Positions 47,301-54,738 of a DNA stretch of 54,904 nt are shown here, in pieces. Each line of letters begins with the position of its first letter. Positions within the stretch are counted from its first letter, which is position 1. This DNA comes from Tabrizicola sp. GTDB taxonomy: Bacteria; Pseudomonadota; Alphaproteobacteria; Rhodobacterales; Rhodobacteraceae. The DNA lies in the NCBI GenBank assembly GCA_025458105.1, contig JALOTD010000013.1, positions 1-54,904 on the forward strand, read 5' to 3'. The notes beneath the pieces are model-generated. The model had not been told where the DNA came from. It searched no databases and was given only the letters and a program-made list of their open reading frames with translations. The position numbers and the translations under genes were made by a program.

Positions 47301-47570
47301 GATGACGGTGTCTTCGGATACCGTTCCACCAACGCCATAGATCTGGGTCAACTGCTCGACTTGTCGGCGCGTCACATCCTTGCCGAGCAGGTCGTCAAGG
47401 AAGCTCTCTAACTCGGCTGCAGTCAGTTTGCCGTCGCCATCCAGCTTTCCGCTGCTCCGACCTGTCTCTAGTGCATCACGGATACGGGAGCGGATCTCAA
47501 ACTCTAGATCCTCTTGCAGTCCACGCGCTTCTGCGCCATGCTTGTAGCCATAAACGACATTCGTGCCCAT
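44313..47570 (-). CDS. EF-hand repeat protein with C-terminal lethal-factor-like zinc metalloprotease domain (putative toxin/effector)
   Basis: 1085 residues, no signal peptide. Residues 40-640 hold EF-hand-like loops (LDGDGKLTAAEL at 43; YDGNNDGMINGNEF at 224; FNASGDGILKPHE at 506) inside two long repeats: IWDNINGDRIADALFRKAGL (about 110) matches VWDNIDGKLLAAAVFREVGV (about 391), and the following 150 residues align. Residues 700-900 are unlike known domains. Residues 950-1020 have LVHELGHLVDYD (His970, Glu971, His974) and YAKTDTQEDFSETF, which aligns without gaps with the anthrax lethal-factor zinc-ligand region (YGRTNEAEFFAEAF, from memory), making Glu1006 the third ligand. The C-terminal third is AT-richer than the rest. 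Likely a calcium-dependent secreted or contact-delivered protease; secretion route unknown. Confidence 0.75.
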   Translation of the reverse strand: MGTNVVYGYKHGAEARGLQEDLEFEIRSRIRDALETGRSSGKLDGDGKLTAAELESFLDDLLGKDVTRRQVEQLTQIYGVGGTVSEDTVINTMTSDGFLQEAYGGGWLLIWDNINGDRIADALFRKAGLNSRLDTMTEHEFVAASKGFFGDREGLSEENANFLTRTFGTANRLSRDELANIYDTRAVHLAGFPKEDYTRVFVNMKSDSSPFQDTAQAANYIMSYDGNNDGMINGNEFKAALHWRHGNDIHVRDELIDQYMAYYGFNDGGGQRVLNREGVTEMLSEGALYLTGRGHNGAQGFGINLNITSSDRIIRGMADMDPQSRGDGVISKTELVNLMKQFGLDLTGKQTDALMQIYGNGTYMNLADVQRMRNDGFFTPGTVLAQGAALVWDNIDGKLLAAAVFREVGVNPSDRNARVTSDQFHDGVKKLFGDLKGHSLQAAVAQNRAVGLNGTLSVEEMGQIFDSPSMHIDGVRGENYIRVLSNVKEHLPVTDASRMLRYVLSFNASGDGILKPHELETALESWGGKGANLDKGMVERLSRLYSFDSADGKGGLSIADLEQLISDKVLVAGGDKGAGFRVNLEAVPLDRLVDRMFLLAGKNPETDKLTARDFHEGTAHILGDWKPLRADGAKRLAAAYGDSEGNLARGQVYDIFASGAVQFGHVGDRSFMPITVNLEIAENFAKQRADSVLRNPGRELLGAHQDPSVTFKDKPDLFGNYYVKNKYNDGTTITMEYSGTSAYSKYNRYNVEGVTIELKSEGFTGVVTAKGPDKDGKWSVVSQHPNIDYAYGKVRTVDGKEIPLLTLRTTDGKERHFLLHENKATEYHKNTPVGRWAVSDRYETPDDPKDDLDVSSVTELGSTRKPTFLGTLDFLAFEVQLSDGSKKTVYVEKAEGRTAEWVRESAELFGTQYGKLNPQLRDLLKETPTFVVADRTGEYETAKQGVDGNNNLFVFERGLLGKEFQNTLVHELGHLVDYDIPAPYWRTAMNADGRAPSNYAKTDTQEDFSETFQLWFLVRTGGISGKAADKFESQFSHRFYLLDRSQSAVSTLPEGLRTNPADGLTFKTDSTRKMYDPSLFDRIFG

Positions 47571-47675
47571 TTCCGCACCCCGCGCTCTTGAGAACCGACT
47601 TCGGCCTTATCTGGCGAGGCGGGTGGGCACCGCAATCCGGGGAAGCCGCATAATCTCAGAAGTACTACGTGTCCT

Positions 47676-47697
47676 TTTGCGGGTTGTGACCCGCAAA
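47676..47697. repeat. Inverted repeat upstream of the EF-hand protease gene
   Basis: tttgcgggt and acccgcaaa flank a 4-base loop about 106 bases upstream of the protease ATG. Could be an operator or the terminator of a lost gene. Confidence 0.4.
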
Positions 47698-47698
47698 C

Positions 47699-47937
47699 GC
47701 TTTGGACAAGGGGGAAGCAACACGCCATTGCGCAGGACGTTCATGATCGACAGGCAGGTGTCAGACACGATCTGGCAGGGCTTGCTTCGTTAAGAGATCA
47801 AGCGGTGCCTGTGCAAACCGAAGTGGCCGGTGACTGGACAGCCGATCCCGGCGGAGGAGCTGATGAATTGGGACGGGAACCCACGGAGGTTCCTGGCGTG
47901 GAAGCTGCAGCATACGCTGTGGTTGAAGAACCAGCCG
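47699..47937 (+). pseudogene. Remnant of a lysophospholipid acyltransferase 3' end
   Basis: One frame, interrupted by a single TAA at 47791, reads QVSDTIWQGLLR-stop-EIKRCLCKP then WPVTGQPIPAEELMNWDGNP and FLAWKLQHTLWLKNQ. It aligns without gaps to the C-terminal 65 residues of the intact acyltransferase at 43.3-44.2 kb (QVSDTVRQGLLLHEIKRCL ...), about 40 of 65 identical by eye. Nothing upstream of this segment matches the rest of the acyltransferase. The same gene end therefore flanks the EF-hand protease gene on both sides in the same orientation. Confidence 0.8.
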
Positions 47938-47951
47938 CCCTTCTTCAGGGG

Positions 47952-48443
47952 CTACTTCGAGACGAATGACCTGACAGTCCAATCCGCTCCATCAAACTGC
48001 GCGGCGAACTCTGTCCTGTTAGCATCCGTCGTCCGGGACCAGAATTGGCCAGCCGCCGTATTCGTGGTCTGTGAAGCAATGTGCCACCCCCCCTTGTGAC
48101 GATCCAGAAGCGCCTGAAACGCCCCCGTTCCGACGGAGCGTCGGCGGAAGGGTCTGAGGACGAAGAACTCGGCCATGAACCAGCAGGGGTTTCGCCCGGT
48201 GATCGGACATCCGTCAATCACAAGAGCGAAGCCTGCCAACTCGTCGGTCACCCGGATCAGGTAGGGGTGCTGCCAGAACTGATCCAACAGATCGTATTGA
48301 TAGGTGCCGTCGTCCCGGATTGCGAAGCGGTGATCGGCGGCCATGTCGTAAAGGTAAAGCTGGATGAGTCTTTCGACGATGGCGCGGTCCCGGGCACCAG
48401 CGAGGGCCAATGAAAGCTGCGCTGTCTCTGCTCCTGATTTCAC
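47952..48443 (-). CDS. GNAT-family N-acetyltransferase
   Basis: 163 residues, GTG start at 48443 overlapping the upstream 3-hydroxybutyryl-CoA dehydrogenase stop. GNAT features: helices with VERLIQLYLYDMAADH, LAGFALVIDGCPITG, AEFFVLRPFRRRSVGTGAF (acetyl-CoA loop R-x-x-x-G-x-G/A-like) and WHIASQTTNTAAGQFW. Substrate unknown. Confidence 0.8.
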   Translation of the reverse strand: MKSGAETAQLSLALAGARDRAIVERLIQLYLYDMAADHRFAIRDDGTYQYDLLDQFWQHPYLIRVTDELAGFALVIDGCPITGRNPCWFMAEFFVLRPFRRRSVGTGAFQALLDRHKGGWHIASQTTNTAAGQFWSRTTDANRTEFAAQFDGADWTVRSFVSK

Positions 48444-49315
48444 CGCGTCGGCACCGGCACTTCGCCGCGATAGTCATAGAAACCCCGCTGGGTCTTCCGT
48501 CCCAGCCAACCGGCCTCGACGTATTTGGTCAGAAGCGGGCAGGGCCGGTATTTCGTGTCCGCTAGTCCCTCGTGCAGCACGTTCATGATCGCGAGGCAGG
48601 TGTCCAGCCCGATGAAATCCGCAAGTTCCAGCGGGCCCATCGGATGGTTGGCGCCCAGCTTCAGCGATTCGTCGATCGACTTCACCGACCCCACGCCTTC
48701 GTACAGCGTATAGACGGCTTCATTTATCATCGGCATCAGGATGCGGTTGACGATGAAGGCCGGGAAATCCTCGGCCGATGCGGCGGTCTTGCCCAGCTTG
48801 CGGACGACCTCGTGGAGGGTGTCCCAGGTCTCTTGGTCAGTGGCGATGCCGCGGATCAGTTCCACCAGCTGCATCACTGGCACGGGGTTCATGAAGTGGA
48901 AGCCCATGAACTTTTCCGGGCGGTCGGTGCGGCTTGCCAACCGGGTGATGGAAATCGACGAGGTGTTCGAGGTCAGGATGGTCGTGGGTTTCAGATGCGG
49001 CACCAGGTCCTCGAAGATCGCCTGCTTTACCGTCTCGCGTTCCGTGGCGGCCTCGATGATAAGGTCGCAGTGGCCAAGGTCCGTCAGCTTCAGCGTGGTC
49101 TTGATACGCTCCATTGCCGCGCGCTTGTCGGCGGGCAGGACCTTGCCACGCTGAACCTGACGATCGAGGTTCTTTTCGATGGTGGCCAACGCCTTTGCCA
49201 GACTGTCCTCTGAAATGTCGGTCATCAGGACGTCATAGCCCGCCAGCGCGAAGACGTGGGCGATCCCGTTGCCCATCTGCCCGGCACCGACCACACCAAC
49301 CTGTCTGATCTCCAT
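48440..49315 (-). CDS. hbd: 3-hydroxybutyryl-CoA dehydrogenase
   Basis: 291 residues from ATG 49315. NAD-binding VGVVGAGQMGNGIAHVFALAG (partly), SNTSSISITRLAS, the catalytic histidine region FMGFHFMNPVPVMQLVE and the C-terminal helical domain GPLELADFIGLDTCLAIM. It interconverts acetoacetyl-CoA and 3-hydroxybutyryl-CoA, feeding butyrate/PHB metabolism and, through crotonyl-CoA, the ethylmalonyl-CoA pathway. Confidence 0.93.
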   Translation of the reverse strand: MEIRQVGVVGAGQMGNGIAHVFALAGYDVLMTDISEDSLAKALATIEKNLDRQVQRGKVLPADKRAAMERIKTTLKLTDLGHCDLIIEAATERETVKQAIFEDLVPHLKPTTILTSNTSSISITRLASRTDRPEKFMGFHFMNPVPVMQLVELIRGIATDQETWDTLHEVVRKLGKTAASAEDFPAFIVNRILMPMINEAVYTLYEGVGSVKSIDESLKLGANHPMGPLELADFIGLDTCLAIMNVLHEGLADTKYRPCPLLTKYVEAGWLGRKTQRGFYDYRGEVPVPTR

Positions 49316-49474
49316 CGGCCTTCTCCTTCGTGCTGCCCCGCTTATGCCCGCTGCCCCCGCGCCGCGCAAGGCGACGGGAAATGCGTCAAGTTCTTTGCAA
49401 TCGTCAGACTTTAGCCATTCGGCAACGACTGTCGGCCAGAGTTGGCCACGGGAATACCAAAGTTGGGTGATGTG

Positions 49475-50335
49475 ATGATGCCGCCTAAGGCAGGTGCGGG
49501 GGCACCTGGTGAGATTTCGTGCCGATATGGGGCGTCCCGCGCGACCTTTCGCGGTCCGGCTCGCGATCTGTCGCGCCCCTATGTGGTATTCCTCGGCGGC
49601 TCTGCCACCTATGGCAAGGCGGTGCGCCGACCCTATCCCGACCTGGTTGAGCAGGCAATCGGCCTGACTTGCGTGAACCTTGCCGCGCCGAATGCAGGCC
49701 CTGACTTCTATCTGGCCGACCCCGGTACGCTGCAGATTGCCGCCGCTGCGCAAGCCGCAGTGATCCAGGTGCCCGGGGCAGAGGGGCTGTCGAACCCGTT
49801 CTACACGGTCCACAACCGGCGCAACGACCGCTTTCTGGCCGCGACACCGGCCCTGAGGCGGCTGTTTCCTGAGGTGGACTTTACCGACATCCACTTCACC
49901 CGGCATCTGCTGACCGTGCTTTCAGCGACCGATCCGGGCCGTTTTGCACAGGTCCGCAAGGCTTTGGCCGCAACCTGGCTGTCCAGAATGGAACTTGTGC
50001 TGGACCATCTGCCGTCCCGGCGCTTGCTCCTCTGGATCGGAGAGCAGGCGCCAAGTGGCGAGATGACCAATCTTAACGCGGCGACGACCCCCCTTTTCGT
50101 CGATGACGGCATGCTTGCCACACTGCAGGATGGCGTGTCCGATACTCTGACTGCCATCCTCCAGTGCGAAGCTCCGCCCGACAGGACGAGCCCCGCAACA
50201 CCATCAGCCCGGGAGGCCGTCGACCGCGTGGATCATGCGGCTATCGCCGCGTTGCTGGTGCCCCGGTTGGGCGGCCTTCTATCCGCGCGAACAGCGCCGC
50301 CGCTTGTGCCGCGGGGATCACAGGCCCTGGCTTAG
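49475..50335 (+). CDS. DUF6473 family protein
   Basis: 286 residues; ATG 49475 or 49478 (weak ribosome site). Family features: CRYGASRATFRGPARDL, VVFLGGSATYGKAVRRPYP, NLAAPNAGPDFYL, NRRNDRF, VDFTDIHFTRHLL and LLLWIGEQ. DUF6473 proteins are common in Rhodobacteraceae; the GGSxTYG motif is SGNH-hydrolase-like, but activity is not known. Confidence 0.75.
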   Translation: MMPPKAGAGAPGEISCRYGASRATFRGPARDLSRPYVVFLGGSATYGKAVRRPYPDLVEQAIGLTCVNLAAPNAGPDFYLADPGTLQIAAAAQAAVIQVPGAEGLSNPFYTVHNRRNDRFLAATPALRRLFPEVDFTDIHFTRHLLTVLSATDPGRFAQVRKALAATWLSRMELVLDHLPSRRLLLWIGEQAPSGEMTNLNAATTPLFVDDGMLATLQDGVSDTLTAILQCEAPPDRTSPATPSAREAVDRVDHAAIAALLVPRLGGLLSARTAPPLVPRGSQALA

Positions 50336-50338
50336 TGG

Positions 50339-51085
50339 TCACAGGGCATAGCCGGGATCTTCCACATCAAGGATGGCGCGCAACTCATGCAGATGAGCCT
50401 CGGCAAAGCCGGGATATGTCTCCCATTCCCGTGCCGTCTTCTCGGCGATGTCCGCCGGTAGGACCCGCAGTGGGCGTCCAGTCTGCAAGGCGCGGATATA
50501 GGTCTCGGCGGCGCGCTCGAAGTAGTACAGCCGGTTGAAGGTTTCGGCCACGGTCGTGCCGATGACAAGAACTCCATGGTTGCCCATCACCATCGCAATG
50601 GTCTGCGGATCGGACAACAGTTCGGCGCAGCGTGGGCCCTCTTCCGCAAAGGCCATTCCGCCGAAATGGTCATCGACCACATGGCGGTTGTGGAACATGG
50701 CCGAGTTCTGGTCGATTGCCGGCAACCGGCTGTCGGCCAGGCTGGCCAGAACAGTGGCATGGATCGAATGCACATGCATCACGCAGCGGGCGTGCGGGCA
50801 GCTGCGATGGATCGCGCCATGCAGGCCCCAGGCCGTCGGATCCGGGGCATCGGTCCGTGACATCGTGTCTGGGTCGTTAGCATCGATCTCGACCAGGGAC
50901 GAGGCAGTAATTCTGCTGAAGTGCCGCCCGTTCGGGTTGATCAGGAACTGCGTGCCCTCGGAGTTCACCGCCAGCGAAAAGTGGTTGGCCACGGCTTCGT
51001 GCATGCCAAGTCTCGCAGTCCAGCGGAAGGCGACCGCAAGGTCCTGGCGAAGGGCCCAGTGCGTCAGATTGGCATGCTGGTTCAT
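50339..51085 (-). CDS. Class II aldolase/adducin family protein
   Basis: 248 residues from ATG 51085. Zinc-site histidines in MHVHSIHATVL and GNHGVLVIGTTVAETFNRLYY, with the N-terminal EAVANHFSLAV and FLINPNGRHFSRI of the family. Relatives act on L-fuculose phosphate, ribulose phosphate or decarboxylate small acids. The substrate is not predictable from this sequence. Confidence 0.85.
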   Translation of the reverse strand: MNQHANLTHWALRQDLAVAFRWTARLGMHEAVANHFSLAVNSEGTQFLINPNGRHFSRITASSLVEIDANDPDTMSRTDAPDPTAWGLHGAIHRSCPHARCVMHVHSIHATVLASLADSRLPAIDQNSAMFHNRHVVDDHFGGMAFAEEGPRCAELLSDPQTIAMVMGNHGVLVIGTTVAETFNRLYYFERAAETYIRALQTGRPLRVLPADIAEKTAREWETYPGFAEAHLHELRAILDVEDPGYAL

Positions 51086-51354
51086 GGCTGGCCTCCGAAT
51101 CACTTATCCGCGCCCAGTGTGCATCAAGGGCTGCATTTCTGTGTCAAATAGGTTACCACGGTTTGCATAGATTTTCGGCAGCCTCGCCATGGACCGAACC
51201 TGCAACCTTGAAGCAAGGTTGGGTGCCAAGTTAGGCAACTGGAGCTTGAATGTGACGTCAGCCAACAGTTTGGCCTGTAAGTTTCCACGTTTACGACCGA
51301 AGCTGACCGCAATGCTGGTTTAGACGTTTCAAGGCAGATAGGAGGGGAGCACAG

Positions 51355-51786
51355 GTGCAAGGTCTGTTTTCGACAGGCAACACTGCAGCAGTTCCCAGAC
51401 GTGGCACGATTCGGGTCATGCTTCTGACGGATCAGCCTGACAGCGCCTCGGCGCTTAGGCTCGTCGACCTGGGTAGCCTTCTGGACATCAGCCGGGATCT
51501 CGACGGGGCATTGGCTCGGATCGTCGAGGATCCGTTGGGATATGATCTGTTCGTAATGGAATGTGACGCATTCGGCGGGCTGGCTGGTGCCGAAACTGCG
51601 ATTGCCAAGTTGATCGCCGCAGATGCCCGGATGCGGGTGATGCTGGTCGGATCAGATTTTGACGAGCCCGCCTATCCGCTTGGGCGCCGAACTGCCGTTT
51701 CACTTCCCGCTGCAGTGTCCGACGCTGCCTTTCGGCACGGCTTTGACCATGTGTTGCGTGATCGGGCGACAGTCACGCTGATGTAG
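51355..51786 (+). CDS. Hypothetical protein with receiver-like alpha/beta fold
   Basis: 143 residues, GTG 51355 after AGGAGGGG (ATG 51418 possible). Alternating strands and helices (TIRVMLLTDQPDSASALRLV; YDLFVMECDAFGGLAGAE; MRVMLVGSDFD; DHVLRDRATVTLM) are similar to a response-regulator receiver domain. The Asp in VMECDAF could be the acceptor site, but the usual N-terminal acidic pair is replaced by TDQPD. Tentative. Confidence 0.5.
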   Translation: MQGLFSTGNTAAVPRRGTIRVMLLTDQPDSASALRLVDLGSLLDISRDLDGALARIVEDPLGYDLFVMECDAFGGLAGAETAIAKLIAADARMRVMLVGSDFDEPAYPLGRRTAVSLPAAVSDAAFRHGFDHVLRDRATVTLM

Positions 51787-51836
51787 CCGCTGTCGGCCGA
51801 GGGCGGGTGGGTTCCACGCCCCCGACCAGTTCAGGA

Positions 51837-52043
51837 TCAGGCAAGCGCCAGATTGGTGGCAGATTCGCGACCATCGCGACCCGCTTCGATGTCGAAGGTC
51901 ACGGCCTGGCCGTCCTTCAGCCCGCGCAGACCAGCGCGCTCAAGCGCGGTAATGTGTACGAACACATCCTTCTTCCCACCTTCCGGTGCAATGAAGCCAT
52001 ATCCTTTGGTTTCGTTGAACCATTTCACGGTGCCCTTGGCCAT
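51837..52043 (-). CDS. cspA: Cold-shock protein (CspA family)
   Basis: 68 residues: [20 protein letters not shown] (RNP1 KGYGFI) and [14 protein letters not shown] (RNP2 VFVHI), a complete OB-fold cold-shock domain. Single-stranded nucleic-acid chaperone. ATG preceded by GGAGACATC. Confidence 0.94.
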   Translation of the reverse strand: MAKGTVKWFNETKGYGFIAPEGGKKDVFVHITALERAGLRGLKDGQAVTFDIEAGRDGRESATNLALA

Positions 52044-52289
52044 CGTGATGTCTCCTGTCTGTCATCCCGCCCGCGAGATTGCGGCGGTCCGGCCCCGTCA
52101 GCTTGAAGTCGATTGCTGTGGCCGAAAGTCGGAGACAGTGGTCGAAAAGATAACGTCGCGTGAATATGCTGACACAATTCTTGGGAGAATCCAAGCCCTT
52201 CCCGGTTTGCACTCCTGCCTTGCGGGTTTCGGCTGTGCTGCGGGGGCAAATGGGTTTATGCTGCGACGCGGCACTTCTGGGGGATCTCA

Positions 52290-52907
52290 ATGGGCAAGGT
52301 CATCACCGTGGCGCAGCAGAAGGGCGGGTCGGGGAAGACCACGATCGCGGTCAATCTGGCGGTGGAGTTCCGGCGGCGAGGGATGTCGGTGGCGCTACTG
52401 GACACCGATCCGCAAGGGAGCCTCGGGCGCTGGTTTATGGCGCGGCGCGCGCGGGGGGAGGCGGGGATGGAGTTCTCGACCGCTTCGGCCTGGGGGGTGG
52501 GGTATGAGTGCGAGAAGCTGAAGAAGCTGGCGGATGTTGTGATCGTGGATACCCCACCGAAAGTCGATGCCGACCTGAGGCCTGCGCTGCGGGAGGCGGA
52601 CCTCGTGATCGTACCAGTCGCCGCCTCAATGGTGGACCTCTGGGCGACGGACGGGGTGTTCGACCTGATCGGCCGCGAGGGGCGGCGGGCTGTGATCGTG
52701 TTGAACCGAGTCAAGGCGGGGACGCGGCTGGGCGACCAGGTAGCCGTCGCGGCGGCAGAGCTCGGAGGGGTCGCGGAGGCGAGCCTGGGGCAGCGGGTTG
52801 TCTATGCCGAGACTCTGGGGCAGGGTCAGGGGGCGGCGGAGGTTCGGGGGACTGCAGCGGCAGAGGTGGCCCGGCTGGCGGATGAGGTGCTGGGGCTACT
52901 GGACTAG
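52290..52907 (+). CDS. Orphan ParA-like ATPase
   Basis: 205 residues. Deviant Walker A QQKGGSGKTTIAVNLAVEF, LLDTDPQGSLGRWF (Walker A' aspartate), and VIVDTPPKVDADLRPALREA (Walker B). ParA/MinD-type ATPases position DNA or protein cargo. No ParB or parS is adjacent, so it is not an obvious partition pair. Family members of this short form occur on Rhodobacteraceae chromosomes. A copy of the ~75-bp repeat starts immediately after its stop. Confidence 0.88.
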   Translation: MGKVITVAQQKGGSGKTTIAVNLAVEFRRRGMSVALLDTDPQGSLGRWFMARRARGEAGMEFSTASAWGVGYECEKLKKLADVVIVDTPPKVDADLRPALREADLVIVPVAASMVDLWATDGVFDLIGREGRRAVIVLNRVKAGTRLGDQVAVAAAELGGVAEASLGQRVVYAETLGQGQGAAEVRGTAAAEVARLADEVLGLLD

Positions 52908-52908
52908 T

Positions 52909-52984
52909 TGTCCACGCGTGGACAGGGTAGGTGCACCAAGCGATTTCAAGCACTTGGCTGTGGACATTAGGGTGGTGCTAACCA
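52909..52984. repeat. ~75-bp interspersed repeat, copy B
   Basis: Starts with the perfect palindrome tgtccacgcgtggaca and ends cattagggtggtgctaacca; the last 30 bases match copy A at all but one position. It lies directly after the ParA-like gene, overlapping nothing coding. Confidence 0.85.
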
Positions 52985-52988
52985 TCAT

Positions 52989-53020
52989 CCCCGGGGCCGC
53001 AAAAGCCTCCGGCCCCGGGG
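52989..53020 (-). terminator. GC-rich hairpin, probable terminator of the small gene on the minus strand
   Basis: ccccggggcc and ggccccgggg flank a 12-base loop; 8-9 bases downstream of the 25-residue gene's stop in its direction. No long T-run follows, but position fits a terminator. Confidence 0.6.
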
Positions 53021-53027
53021 TCTTTGG

Positions 53028-53105
53028 TCAGAACACATCGACCAGGTAGAGGATGATGATGATGGGGATCGGGATGCCGATCAGCCAGGCGAGAACGCCT
53101 TTCAT
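53028..53105 (-). CDS. 25-residue hydrophobic membrane peptide
   Basis: ATG 53105 is preceded by GGAGA; the peptide is MKG followed by WLIGIPIPIIIILYLVD, one membrane helix. The hydrophobic pattern resembles small conserved membrane proteins in Rhodobacteraceae. Function unknown; translation is not proven. Confidence 0.5.
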   Translation of the reverse strand: MKGVLAWLIGIPIPIIIILYLVDVF

Positions 53106-53506
53106 GGGTGGTCTCCGGTTGGTTTGGTTGCCGGGACAACGCGGAGGGTGTGGGGGTGGTTCCCTGGGGGGGGGCGCGGGTGAGGGTCTGCTCGTCGGGC
53201 ATGGCGGCCTCCGGTTCGTCGGGGAGTGTCGGGGCCGCAAGGGGGGCTGTCCACGGTGGACAGGGTATCGGGGTCAAGGAAATCAAGGGGTTGGGTGTGG
53301 GCGTTAGGGGGGTGTTAAGGAGTGAGGGGACGGGGACGGGAGGAGATTTGTCCCCGCATTCCAGTTTCTGCTCCTATTGATCGCGGCGGCCTTGGCATAG
53401 AGCGGCTCGTCCATTCAAATCAGAAAGAGTGGACTGTTATCACATCTCGCAGCGTTGGCTTGGTAGTAGAGCATTGGACTTGGCGTACGCTGCGAAGAAA
53501 AGAAAA
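53106..53506. other. Non-coding stretch with repeat copy C
   Basis: No convincing gene. It holds G-rich simple sequence (53150-53185), repeat copy C (53248-53321), and an AT-richer tail (53380-53506) with no recognised feature. A minus-strand frame from 53202 has a GGAGG site but no homology I recognise and overlaps the 25-residue gene in another frame. Confidence 0.5.
53248..53321. repeat. ~75-bp interspersed repeat, copy C (degenerate)
   Basis: tgtccacggtggaca palindrome, then ...atcaaggggttgggtgtggg and gcgttaggggggtgttaagga. Same length and order of landmarks as copies A and B, with more substitutions. Confidence 0.7.
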
Positions 53507-54049
53507 CTAATCTCCACAATTTTCAAACCTCACGACTTTAATTCTGGAGCTAAGCGATCGAATATCAACCTTGATGCCGAATGGTCCTAGTTGGAATTGT
53601 TCGTCGTCGTAGGATTCACCGCCGATAACAGAAGACTGAACCACGTATTTTGCCCCATTCTTCTTGGTCACGTTCTTGATATTGATATCAGTACCATCCG
53701 ACGCCCTGTATCGGTGCGTACAACGAGATTCGGTCGCAGGGCAAGCGCTTGGCTCGAACTTCTCCCAGTAACCATCCGATCCAAAACGTTTTACTAGAAG
53801 GCCGTTCTCGTCAAACTCACTTCGAAAAGCAATGCTGCCATCGCTGTCCCAGCTGCGCGTTTCTACAACGTAGAAGTCGGCTTCTTTTCCGACAAATTCG
53901 CTCACTGCCCGCCATCCGTCTGAATACTCAAGATGCCATTTGCATCCAACTGGCATTTCAGAGAATTCGATGCCAGTTTCGGAGGATGCGGGCATCGAGA
54001 GTGTGGGAACCAAGCAGAAGGCAGTGAAGAGCCTAATGCAGGTTTTCAT
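53507..54049 (-). CDS. Hypothetical exported protein, AT-rich
   Basis: 180 residues from ATG 54049; signal peptide MKTCIRLFTAFCLVPTLSMPASS. Mature part has four or five cysteines (GCKWHLEY; SACPATESRCTH; FENCGD) and predicted beta strands. No domain recognised. Codon use is clearly more AT-rich than neighbours, suggesting recent acquisition. No partner gene adjacent. Confidence 0.65.
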   Translation of the reverse strand: MKTCIRLFTAFCLVPTLSMPASSETGIEFSEMPVGCKWHLEYSDGWRAVSEFVGKEADFYVVETRSWDSDGSIAFRSEFDENGLLVKRFGSDGYWEKFEPSACPATESRCTHRYRASDGTDINIKNVTKKNGAKYVVQSSVIGGESYDDEQFQLGPFGIKVDIRSLSSRIKVVRFENCGD

Positions 54050-54738
54050 CGACCATACCTCGCAAGCTGATGTTCTTCTGACACTCTGCCATCTGGGACC
54101 ACTGGTCAGAGCCATTGCAAGCTTGTGTCTGAGGACAAAGTGGATTGGCGCTTTCGATTGGACATAACGATCAGACGCTACTCACCTCCTGGCCTGGAAT
54201 CAAGGGCGTAAGCCCGGCGGGCCGCGCCCTTCCTCCCCCCGGGAGGGCGCTTTGTGATGGCAGTCTGCAGAACTGCGGTGGGAGGGGTTGAGGGGTAAAG
54301 TGCTTCGAACGGGCGTTGCGGCGCCCGCCCGAGGGAGGGCGTGGCCCTGTGTGGCGACGGGTGGTGGGCAGATTGCCCACCCTACGCCCGGCGCGAGTGG
54401 GGATTGGCGGTTTGGGGTGGTTGGGGTGGTGCCCCCCATCCCTGCCCCTCCCCACGAGGGGGAGGCCCAGTGGTTGGGGGTGTGTGGGGTGGTGCGCCAT
54501 GAATGCGCAGCCTGCGGGTGGTGCGCTGTAGCGCACCCTACGATGGGTGGGTCCGGGAGGTGGGTGGTGTCATACCTGCGGAGGTGGGGGTTCAGGGGGG
54601 TGGCTGGGGATGGGTCCCCGCCTTTGCGGGGAGGACAGGTGGGGAGGGGGAGTCGGGCTGAAGCCCGACCTACGGGGGGTGCGGCGGGAGTCGGGGCTGG
54701 CCCCGACCTACGGGTGGGGTGTCGGGGTGAACCCCGAC
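54050..54738. other. Long intergenic region rich in palindromic repeats
   Basis: About 690 bases without a credible gene, G-rich on the plus strand. The first 130 bases (54050-54180) hold nothing I recognise; from 54215 hairpins accumulate (cgccc... / gggcg at about 54225-54252) followed by the CCTACG-type palindromes listed separately. Open frames here have biased repetitive composition and are rejected. Confidence 0.65.

Noticed and set aside
52290..52907. Plasmid or chromosome partition locus
   Set aside because: Only the ParA-like gene is present; no ParB, no replication gene, and neighbours are chromosomal.
52978..53286. Minus-strand frame with GGAGG before an ATG at 53202
   Set aside because: Proline/threonine/histidine-rich with no recognised homology, overlapping the better supported 25-residue gene and repeat copies.
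53440..53510. Possible tRNA-like segment (ggtagtagagcattggactt)
   Set aside because: A D-loop-like string is present but no acceptor stem or T-arm could be folded around it.
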